From an uncultured Bacteroidales bacterium (GTDB lineage: Bacteria > Bacteroidota > Bacteroidia > Bacteroidales > UBA932), in contig UQMB01000003.1 of the NCBI GenBank assembly GCA_900541925.1, positions 62,001 through 126,000 of the forward strand: DNA of 64,000 nucleotides, in the 5' to 3' direction. Of this stretch, positions 8,754 to 15,180 are shown in pieces. The notes under the pieces were generated by a model, which saw only the letters and a list, made by a program, of their open reading frames with translations, ran no database searches and was not told the origin of the DNA. The stretch's first letter is position 1; every line of letters begins with the position of its first letter. The translations under genes were made by a program, and so were the position numbers.

Positions 8754-9554
8754 TTACAAATCGAACATCGGGGAGGCCGTCATGCGGGGCAGCACGACCA
8801 GCCTGATGGACGGGTCGAGAACCTTGCTGGTGCAGTCATAGGCCAGTTGCGAGGTGTTGTTGTGCTCGCTGCGGTGGCACAGGAACACGCTGCGCAGCCC
8901 CTCGTGCGCGAAGCCCGCCACGGCCTCGGCGCACTCCTCGTTGGAGAGGTGGCCGTGCCCGTTGCGTATGCGGACGCGAAGCTCCTCGGGATAGGAGCTG
9001 TGGCTGAGCATGTAGGGGTCGTAGTTGGATTCTATCACCACGCTGGACGCGTCTCTGGCGAGGTCTTCCGCCTCTTCGGTCACCCTCCCGACATCGGTCA
9101 TGATGAGGAAGCTGTATCCGTCCAGCCTTATGGCGTAGCCGACCGTCTGTCTGGCGTCGTGGGGCACTTCGAAATATCTGGCCTCTATCCTGCCGGGTAC
9201 CACCCAGTTCCAGCCTTCCTCCATCTGGTGCCGGTATCCGTTGAGGTGCTCGCCTGTCATCATCCTGGAGGCGAGGGCGTTCATCAGGGTGGGGGTGGAC
9301 CAGACCGGTTTCTTGAGGTGCTTGCAGAACGAACCTAGAGAGCGCACATGGTCGAGGTGGTTGTGGGTTATGAGTATGGCGCTGATGCTGTCGGTGGATA
9401 CTCCGTCGAGCTTGAGCTCCTTCGTCAGGCGTCTGGTGCTGACGCCGGCGTCTATCAGTATTGAGCATTCGCAGTCCCGTCCTTCGAATATGCCGAGGAA
9501 GTAGCAGTTGCCGCAGCTTCCGGAGGAGAGGGACTTGAACTTAATCGTTTTCAT
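8754..9554 (-). CDS. MBL-fold metallohydrolase, YycJ/WalJ-like
   Basis: A 266-residue metallo-beta-lactamase fold protein. The first metal motif HxHxDH appears as ILITHNHLDHV, followed by TDVGRVTEEAED, which supplies the bridging Asp, and a late His-rich LSNEECAEAV/LCHRSEHNNT region. It matches the YycJ/WalJ family of single-domain hydrolases, thought to act as nucleases or phosphodiesterases; the substrate is not known from sequence. Its start overlaps the stop of the upstream TPR gene by 14 bp, indicating co-translation. Confidence 0.85.
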   Translation of the reverse strand: MKTIKFKSLSSGSCGNCYFLGIFEGRDCECSILIDAGVSTRRLTKELKLDGVSTDSISAILITHNHLDHVRSLGSFCKHLKKPVWSTPTLMNALASRMMTGEHLNGYRHQMEEGWNWVVPGRIEARYFEVPHDARQTVGYAIRLDGYSFLIMTDVGRVTEEAEDLARDASSVVIESNYDPYMLSHSSYPEELRVRIRNGHGHLSNEECAEAVAGFAHEGLRSVFLCHRSEHNNTSQLAYDCTSKVLDPSIRLVVLPRMTASPMFDL

Positions 9555-11520
9555 CCTTGCAGTATTTGGATATCACGCCGTAGGCGTCGGCCACGCCGAG
9601 CTCTCCGGCCCTGGACAGGTCTATGCAGCCTTTCTCGTTGTCCTTGAGATAGATGAGCACGAGTCCGCGGTTGAAGTAGGCGTCACCCATGTCAGGGTAG
9701 AGCTTGATTGCGAAATCGTAGTTCTCCATCGCGCTGACGAACTGTGACGACAGGCATTCGAGATTGCCGAGGTTGAAGTAGAGGTACGGGATGTCCGGCA
9801 AGATCTCAAGTGCGGCGCGTATGTCGGCGATGGCCTCCGAGTAGTCGTAGTTGCGCTCCACGCGGCTGTTGACCCTGGCCCTTGCGGCACCTTCCGTGTC
9901 CATCGACAGAGTCTGGACGCTTCCCTCCAGGGAGGCGATGAAGTCCGTCATCTCGGCTTTGAGCACGCCCCTGTTCATCAGGTAGAAGGCTTTGTAGTAT
10001 CTGGCGTATTTGTCTTTGGACGCATTGTCCCCTGCGGATGCGACCGCCTTGTCGAACCAGCTGAGGGCGGCGTTGAACTGCTTGTTCTGAAGCTCCTGGA
10101 GTCCCTTGACGAAGCACTCTTCAGCGGTGGAGGCGAAGACATATGTCTGCGGCCCCTCGCTCTTCTCGTTGCCTATGGTCATAGGCAGAGGGGACGCGTC
10201 CATGAATCTGTCTATCAGCGCGTTCTCGTAATTCTTCATGAGGGTGGAGCCGGAGCCGCCCCTCTCCTGTGAGAGACTGAAACGGTACAGCGGCCGGAGT
10301 CTGATGTCGATGTCGCGGTGCTGCAGGAGCTCGTTGTCGAAGTCTTTCTTGGCGAAGTCGGCATCAAGCGCCAGCAGCGTGCTGTATTTGCGGGTCGTGT
10401 CGGCGAATTCGCTGCTCCCGCTCTTTTCCTTGTATTCCCTGATCTTGTCCTGGGCCGTCCTGTAGTCGGCCTTCGACTCCCGTGTCCGTCCCAGCATGTT
10501 CTCTACATAAGAGCGGTTGAGGTAGGCCTTGGCAAAGTCCGGGTAGAGCTCTATCGACCTGTTGTAGTCCTGGAGGGCGTCGTTCCACCTGCCCATCTCC
10601 ACGAAAATCGCGGCCCTGTTGAAGTGGGCCAGCACATTGCCGGGGTTGATCCCTATCACCCGGTCCATGTCTTCGAGCGCGTCCTCGTAGGCTCCCACCT
10701 GGGCGTATATCAGGCTCCTGTTGTAGAGCGTCAGCGCGTTGCCCGGCTCGTGGCGGAGCACGGTGTTGAGGTCGGACATCGCGTTGTTGTAGTCCTTGAC
10801 CTCGTAGCGGATGAGGGCCCTGTTGAAGTATGCGAACGTGCTGCTGGAGTCCAGCTCGATGGCCTTGTCCAGGTCCGCGAGGGCTTCGGCGAACTGTTTG
10901 CGGTCGGACATCACCCTGGCCCTGCGGATGTAGCCCTCCGGGTCGAAGCGGTCCAGCCGGATAGCCTTGTTGTAGTCGTCGAGCGCCTTGACGGTGTCCT
11001 TGAGGAAGAGGTACGAGGCTCCGCGGTTGAGGTAGGCGGCGGGGTCACGGGGCTCTTTCTTTATGTATCTGTCGAAGTCTTCCACCGCGTCCTGGAATTT
11101 CTGCGCCAGGAAGGATGTCACGCCTCTGGAGAAATATATCCCGTTCAGTCCGGGGCGCAGGTCCAGCGCCTTCTGGAAGTCCTTGTAGGCCTCATCGTAC
11201 TCGCCGAAGCGGCTTTTGGTGATGCCGAGGTAGTGGTAGCCGTTGGTGAATACCGGGTTGAGGCGGACCGAGGTGCTGAAGTCACTGTCCGCTCCGCGCA
11301 GGTCCCCGAGGTTGTATTTGGCTATGCCGCGGAAGAAGAATCCCCAGTAGCTGGTGGTGTCCAGACGCGTGAGGACATTGAAGTTCTCTATGGCCTGGGC
11401 GTATTTGCCGTCAGACAAGGCCTGCCGCCCCCTCCACATGAATACATCCTTGTCGTATTGGGCGAGAGCGGAAAATGCGCACAAGAGCAGCAATATTGTA
11501 GTCAGAACGGACTTTTTCAT
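9541..11520 (-). CDS. Secreted TPR-repeat protein
   Basis: I start this gene at the ATG at 11520, because it begins a clear signal peptide (MKKSVLTTILLLLCAFSALAQ); an upstream in-frame extension would only add a weak leader. The 659-residue protein is almost entirely tetratricopeptide repeats: about ten consecutive 34-residue units from residue 25 to 370 (for example AYLNRGASYLFLKDTVKALD), a less regular central region, and further repeats near the C-terminus. TPR arrays act as protein-interaction scaffolds; the partner is unknown. It is the first gene of the minus-strand operon that continues with the metallohydrolase and MsbA-type genes. Confidence 0.88.
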   Translation of the reverse strand: MKKSVLTTILLLLCAFSALAQYDKDVFMWRGRQALSDGKYAQAIENFNVLTRLDTTSYWGFFFRGIAKYNLGDLRGADSDFSTSVRLNPVFTNGYHYLGITKSRFGEYDEAYKDFQKALDLRPGLNGIYFSRGVTSFLAQKFQDAVEDFDRYIKKEPRDPAAYLNRGASYLFLKDTVKALDDYNKAIRLDRFDPEGYIRRARVMSDRKQFAEALADLDKAIELDSSSTFAYFNRALIRYEVKDYNNAMSDLNTVLRHEPGNALTLYNRSLIYAQVGAYEDALEDMDRVIGINPGNVLAHFNRAAIFVEMGRWNDALQDYNRSIELYPDFAKAYLNRSYVENMLGRTRESKADYRTAQDKIREYKEKSGSSEFADTTRKYSTLLALDADFAKKDFDNELLQHRDIDIRLRPLYRFSLSQERGGSGSTLMKNYENALIDRFMDASPLPMTIGNEKSEGPQTYVFASTAEECFVKGLQELQNKQFNAALSWFDKAVASAGDNASKDKYARYYKAFYLMNRGVLKAEMTDFIASLEGSVQTLSMDTEGAARARVNSRVERNYDYSEAIADIRAALEILPDIPYLYFNLGNLECLSSQFVSAMENYDFAIKLYPDMGDAYFNRGLVLIYLKDNEKGCIDLSRAGELGVADAYGVISKYCKDEND

Positions 11521-11536
11521 TAACTTTGCAAAGATA
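11521..11536. promoter_or_regulatory. Back-to-back promoter boxes between the TPR and M28 genes
   Basis: TAACTTTG (11521..11528, plus strand) abuts CAAAGATA (11529..11536, which reads TATCTTTG on the minus strand). Both match TAnnTTTG. The plus-strand box lies 27 nt before the TTG start at 11556. The minus-strand box lies 8 nt before the ATG at 11520. The 16 bases form a near-palindrome, so one site could serve both directions. Confidence 0.5.
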
Positions 11537-11555
11537 ATCAATAATCGCACCCGAA

Positions 11556-12440
11556 TTGAAGTCCGGATTCAAATTTCTCGTCCTTTCGTGCCTTGTGTGC
11601 TGCAGCGTGACTTTGCGGGCAGGCGGATCGCGTACGGGCGTCGCGCCCTCATGCGAGTCCGAGATCCTGTTCCTGACAGACTCCCTGCGGGGCGGCAGGG
11701 GGATGGGAAGCGCCGGCTGCCAGGATGTGGCTTTCTATCTGCTGCGCCAGATGCGCAGCGAGGGTCTGCGCACTTCCGTGCAGTCTTTTGTGTACGGAGG
11801 GAAGGCCGGCCACAATGTGGTCGGTGTCACGCCCGGGTGGTTCGAGGAGTACATAGTCATAGGCGCCTATTATGACGGGTTAGGCACTCTCGGAGGGGAG
11901 TTCTATCCCGGGGCGGACTCCAACGCTTCCGGCGTGGCCGCGCTCCTCAGCCTCGCACGCTCCCTGCCGGAACTCTGTACGGGCAGGACGGGCCTGATTT
12001 TCGTCGCTTTCGACGGGCACAACGCCAGCCTCTCCGGCTCGCAGTCATTCCTCGCGAAATACCGTTTCGAGTATCCGATATCACGCATGGTCAATCTGGA
12101 CATACTCGGGTCCTCCCTCGTCCCGGTGCATGAGGGGAGGAGAGACTACCTGCTGGCCCTCGGGGGTGAGCAGTACCGCTTCTCCCTGGAGAACGCCAAC
12201 CGTGAGGACAGGCTCGACCTCGTATATGACTACTACGGCAGCGGGACGTTCACCGACCTGTTCTACCGCAAGATAAGCGACCAGCGATGCTTCCTGGAAG
12301 CCGGCATCCCGTGCGTGATGTTCACTTCCGGCATCACCATGAACACCAACAAGACGAGCGACACCGTCCAGGCCCTTGACCTGCCCGTCCTCGAGAAGAG
12401 GATAGGTCTCATAGGCCGGTGGCTGATGTCACAGCTGTAG
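11556..12440 (+). CDS. M28-family peptidase homologue, probably catalytically inactive
   Basis: A 294-residue exported protein with the M28 (Zn aminopeptidase) fold. The only plausible start is TTG at 11556, because an in-frame stop lies at 11535; it opens a signal peptide (KFLVLSCLVCCSVTL). The fold landmarks are intact: YIVIGAYYDGLG, PGADSNASGVAALL, GLIFVAFDG, MVNLDILGS and GIPCVMFTSG. The catalytic positions are not. The usual His of AHYD is Tyr105, the bridging Asp of DDN is Ser122, the Glu-Glu pair after FDG is His155-Asn156, and the final His before K-x-SDT is Asn265. Only Asp182 remains of the five usual positions. The gene is intact, so a binding or structural role is more likely than peptidase activity. 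Confidence 0.82.
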   Translation: MKSGFKFLVLSCLVCCSVTLRAGGSRTGVAPSCESEILFLTDSLRGGRGMGSAGCQDVAFYLLRQMRSEGLRTSVQSFVYGGKAGHNVVGVTPGWFEEYIVIGAYYDGLGTLGGEFYPGADSNASGVAALLSLARSLPELCTGRTGLIFVAFDGHNASLSGSQSFLAKYRFEYPISRMVNLDILGSSLVPVHEGRRDYLLALGGEQYRFSLENANREDRLDLVYDYYGSGTFTDLFYRKISDQRCFLEAGIPCVMFTSGITMNTNKTSDTVQALDLPVLEKRIGLIGRWLMSQL

Positions 12441-12470
12441 GGGCCTATGCCGCGTTTGGGAGATTTTTCT

Positions 12471-12478
12471 TAAATTTG
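12471..12478 (+). promoter_or_regulatory. -7 promoter box for pgi
   Basis: TAAATTTG matches the Bacteroidota -7 consensus and lies 27 nt before the pgi ATG. A TTTG at 12455 is only 12 nt upstream of the box, too close to be a normal -33 element. Confidence 0.55.
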
Positions 12479-12505
12479 CAAGATACGAACTGACAGTAAT
12501 AAGCT

Positions 12506-13840
12506 ATGGTAAAAGTCAATGTGGAGGGTTGCAGCTCCTTTATCAATTCTGCAGAATACCAGAAGTATGTCGAGAAGGCTTTCGCCGCTTACGACACGCT
12601 TGAGGCCGGCGACGGCGAGGGCAATGACTTCCTCGGGTGGAAGACTCTCCCTGTAGATACTCCCGAATCTCTCATCCTGGACTGCGAGGCCATCCGCGAC
12701 GATTGGAAAGCCAAGGGTGTAGACCTTGTCATCGTCATAGGTATCGGGGGTTCGTATCTCGGTGCCCGCTGCGCCATCGAGGCTCTCTCCAGCAGTTTCG
12801 TCCGCAAGGCTGACGCCCCTCAGGTGGTGTTTGCCGGCAACAACCTTTCTGAAGAATATCTTGCTGAGCTGATGGATCTTGTATCTGTCAGGAACACAGC
12901 CTGCGTGGTCATCTCCAAGTCCGGCACCACGACCGAGCCGGCAGTGGCCTTCCGTATCGTCAAGGCCTACATCGAGAAGACCTATGGCCGTACTGAGGCC
13001 GCAGAGCGCATCGTTGCCGTCACCGACGAGCACAAGGGCGCGCTCAAGACCCTCGCCACCCAGGAGGGGTACAAGACCTTCGTGGTGCCTGACAATGTCG
13101 GCGGCCGCTATTCCGTCCTGACCCCTGTGGGCATACTGCCTATAGTGCTTGCCGGCTTCGACATCCGCGCAATGCTCAGGGGCGCAGCCGAAGAGAGGGC
13201 CGCGCTTCTCAAGAAGTCTGCCGACAATGCGGCTATAAAGTATGCCGCCGTACGCAACCTTCTCTATTCCGAGCTCGGCAAGAAGGTCGAGATTCTCATG
13301 ACCTTCAACCCTAAGCTCCAGTATCTCGGCGAATGGTGGAAGCAGCTCTTCGGCGAGTCCGAGGGCAAGGACCTCAAGGGCATCTTCCCTGCATCTGTCG
13401 TCTGCACGGCCGATCTCCATTCGATGGGCCAGTTCATCCAGGAGGGTGACAGGGTGATGTTCGAGACCACCGTCAAGGTGGAGAAGTCAAACAGGGAGGT
13501 GGTCATCGGCTCCGACGAGCAGAACCTCGACCAGCTCAACTACCTTGCCGGCCAGAGGGTCGAGCACTGCAACGCCATGGCCCAGCTCGGCACCAAGCTC
13601 GCCCACATCGACGGCGGCGTGCCTCAGATCGAGGTCAGCATAGAACGCATCAACGAGGAGAATCTCGGCGCGATCTTCTACTTCTTCGAGTTCGCCTGCG
13701 GAGTCAGCGCATACCTGCTCGGCATCAACCCGTTCAACCAGCCGGGTGTTGAGGCCTACAAGAAGAACATGTTCGCCCTTCTCCACAAGCCTGGATATGA
13801 AGCGCAGACCGAGGCCATCCTCAAGCGCCTCAATCAGTAG
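12506..13840 (+). CDS. pgi: Glucose-6-phosphate isomerase
   Basis: A 444-residue cytoplasmic glycolytic enzyme interconverting glucose 6-phosphate and fructose 6-phosphate. Length and sequence match the short bacterial Pgi type. Seen: VIGIGGSYLGARCAIEAL (the conserved glycine-rich phosphate-binding segment), VVISKSGTTTEPAVAFRI, and the signature around NVGGRYSVLTPVGILP. HSMGQFIQEG and the conserved Lys near the C-terminus in GVEAYKKNMFALL complete the picture. It is probably a single-gene transcription unit from the box at 12471. Its last 7 bases overlap the stop of the opposing DUF4493 gene. Confidence 0.97.
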   Translation: MVKVNVEGCSSFINSAEYQKYVEKAFAAYDTLEAGDGEGNDFLGWKTLPVDTPESLILDCEAIRDDWKAKGVDLVIVIGIGGSYLGARCAIEALSSSFVRKADAPQVVFAGNNLSEEYLAELMDLVSVRNTACVVISKSGTTTEPAVAFRIVKAYIEKTYGRTEAAERIVAVTDEHKGALKTLATQEGYKTFVVPDNVGGRYSVLTPVGILPIVLAGFDIRAMLRGAAEERAALLKKSADNAAIKYAAVRNLLYSELGKKVEILMTFNPKLQYLGEWWKQLFGESEGKDLKGIFPASVVCTADLHSMGQFIQEGDRVMFETTVKVEKSNREVVIGSDEQNLDQLNYLAGQRVEHCNAMAQLGTKLAHIDGGVPQIEVSIERINEENLGAIFYFFEFACGVSAYLLGINPFNQPGVEAYKKNMFALLHKPGYEAQTEAILKRLNQ

Positions 13841-14880
13841 TCCAACTTGTATTCAGAGACATTTTTGAGACCTGGAAGTCCGTAATAGGAGGACACCAGG
13901 TCTCCTTTTATATATACCGGTTTTCCCTCCAGTTCCGGATTGTCCTGCAGGTTGAGGCTCTCCCGTATCTTCTTGTTTTTGAGTTCCACGGATATGCACC
14001 ATCGGCCGTCCGAAGTCCCGGATCTGAGCCCGAGCAGGATGTTGGTGGATTTGGAGAAAGGCGGGTCGAATTCGTGCCTGCTGCTGCTTGCGGCGCAGCC
14101 GACGATGTATCCTTTCACCCATGCGCCAGTCTTCCCGGCCTCCTCTCTTGCCTGCATGACATCCATCGCCTCAGAAGGCTCGTCGTCCGCGCCGCCCTCG
14201 CCCCACCTGTAGCTCTCCGACATCCATCGGCGCGCTGTGTCCGTCTGCACCGATATCCCTTCCGCAGCGTCCGCCGATGCGGACAGACTCAGGGTCAGCA
14301 TCTCGCCTTCGCCCAGGCTTCTGGTGAGCAGTTCCTGCTCATTGCCGGAGCAGCTCACCGTCACTGTCGCCTTCCCCGCTTTGAAATAGGCCGTCCTTTT
14401 CTCGCCATAGCCGTACATCAGCCGGCCTCCGTTCCCTTTTATGTACAGGATGCCGTCCGGGAAGGCGTCGGTGAAGCTCCTGTCGGGTCTGAGTCTCAGG
14501 CCGCAGTTGACCTGGGTGCACAGCAGGCTTGCCGACACCCTCCCGCCTGCCGGGACGACCACTTCCTTGCTGTCGCCGAATGACGGGGCCTCGAATCTGG
14601 CCTCGTCGAAAGGTTCCGACACGGCGCTGACGGTATAGGTGCCCTTCTTGACCTCAAGTTCTTCTGGGGAGTCGCCGAAGCGTCCCTCGTACACGGTCCT
14701 GCCGTCCGCGCTTCTGACGCTGAGGATGTAGTCTTCCGTGTCCGGGAGGGAGAGGCTCTTGCCCTCGGATATCCGTACGCTGATGCTGCCTTTGTCCTGC
14801 ATGTCCATGAGGCCGTTGCAGGAGATGGTCCCGATGCAGAGCAGCGCTGCGGCCGGGAGATGGAGAGTTCTGGTTTTCAT
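13834..14880 (-). CDS. DUF4493-type lipoprotein with a C-terminal DUF6359-like domain
   Basis: The ATG at 14880 begins a lipoprotein signal (LPAAALLCIGTISCNG; the Cys is the lipidation site), giving 348 residues. The N-terminal half (KGSISVRISEG, DYILSVRSADGRTVYEGRF, VKKGTYTVSAVS) looks like DUF4493, an Ig-like domain common in Bacteroidales surface lipoproteins. The C-terminal part (MDVMQAREEAGKTGAWVKGY, VYIKGDLVSSYYGLPGLKNV) resembles DUF6359, an OB-fold-like module. It is probably surface or periplasmic; the ligand is unknown. A TATCTTTG box lies 16 nt upstream. Confidence 0.75.
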   Translation of the reverse strand: MKTRTLHLPAAALLCIGTISCNGLMDMQDKGSISVRISEGKSLSLPDTEDYILSVRSADGRTVYEGRFGDSPEELEVKKGTYTVSAVSEPFDEARFEAPSFGDSKEVVVPAGGRVSASLLCTQVNCGLRLRPDRSFTDAFPDGILYIKGNGGRLMYGYGEKRTAYFKAGKATVTVSCSGNEQELLTRSLGEGEMLTLSLSASADAAEGISVQTDTARRWMSESYRWGEGGADDEPSEAMDVMQAREEAGKTGAWVKGYIVGCAASSSRHEFDPPFSKSTNILLGLRSGTSDGRWCISVELKNKKIRESLNLQDNPELEGKPVYIKGDLVSSYYGLPGLKNVSEYKLDY

Positions 14881-14896
14881 AGCAGTTCGTTTTCTG

Positions 14897-14904
14897 CAAA
14901 GATA
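14897..14904 (-). promoter_or_regulatory. -7 promoter box for the DUF4493 lipoprotein
   Basis: CAAAGATA on the plus strand reads TATCTTTG on the minus strand, 16 nt before the ATG at 14880. No convincing -33 element was seen. Confidence 0.5.
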
Positions 14905-14937
14905 GCTTGGCGGCGGCTTAATCGGATACGGAAACAT

Positions 14938-15010
14938 ATAAAATTCGCGGGCGTTTCGCATCACTGCGAAACGCCCGCTACTTAACCTAAACTTAAACTA
15001 TGAAAAACTT
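14938..15010 (-). ncRNA. Candidate small RNA ending in a 14-bp hairpin
   Basis: This is the main content of the 300-bp gap between two divergent genes. On the minus strand a consensus promoter (TTTG at 15046..15043, 19 nt, TACATTTG at 15023..15016) is followed by about 30 nt of unstructured AU-rich sequence, then a perfect hairpin: GCGGGCGTTTCGCA (14978..14965), loop GTGA, TGCGAAACGCCCGC (14960..14947), then GAATTTTAT. Promoter plus terminator-like hairpin with no open frame suggests a 65-75 nt RNA. The exact ends are inferred. It could instead be a long leader of the DUF4493 gene. Confidence 0.5.
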
Positions 15011-15015
15011 CATTG

Positions 15016-15046
15016 CAAATGTAGAGATTTTATTTGTTTTAGCAAA
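15016..15046 (-). promoter_or_regulatory. Consensus promoter for the candidate small RNA
   Basis: TTTG and TACATTTG are separated by exactly 19 nt on the minus strand. This matches the Bacteroidota TTTG/N19-21/TAnnTTTG consensus and is one of only two exact matches noticed in the window (the other drives secA). It points toward the hairpin and the DUF4493 gene. Confidence 0.6.
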
Positions 15047-15180
15047 AAATTCTTACATTTATCGAAATTTTAGTAGGCGGCAGAAAATAAGTTGCCACAG
15101 ATTCGGCAAAGATTTTTTAACGATTACTTAGCGAGTGCTTACTCCGCGTCGGTTGGTTTTTAATGTTTACTGTTTTGTAT

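Noticed and set aside
10318..11523. A 401-codon plus-strand open frame opposite the TPR gene
   Set aside because: It mirrors the TPR repeats codon by codon (repetitive Val/Glu/Gly sequence); the minus-strand product has a signal peptide and true TPR units.
12455..12478. TTTG...TAAATTTG upstream of pgi as a complete promoter
   Set aside because: The spacer is only 12 nt, against 19-21 nt in the consensus, so only the -7 box was kept.
14947..14978. The 14-bp hairpin as a terminator of a plus-strand transcript
   Set aside because: No plus-strand gene ends upstream of it and no T tract follows on that strand; the minus-strand promoter gives a better explanation.
15000..15131. A 43-codon plus-strand open frame (MKNFIANVEILF) upstream of the M16 gene
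   Set aside because: It is AT-rich and antisense to a consensus promoter and candidate small RNA; no -7 box faces it and the sequence resembles no known leader peptide.
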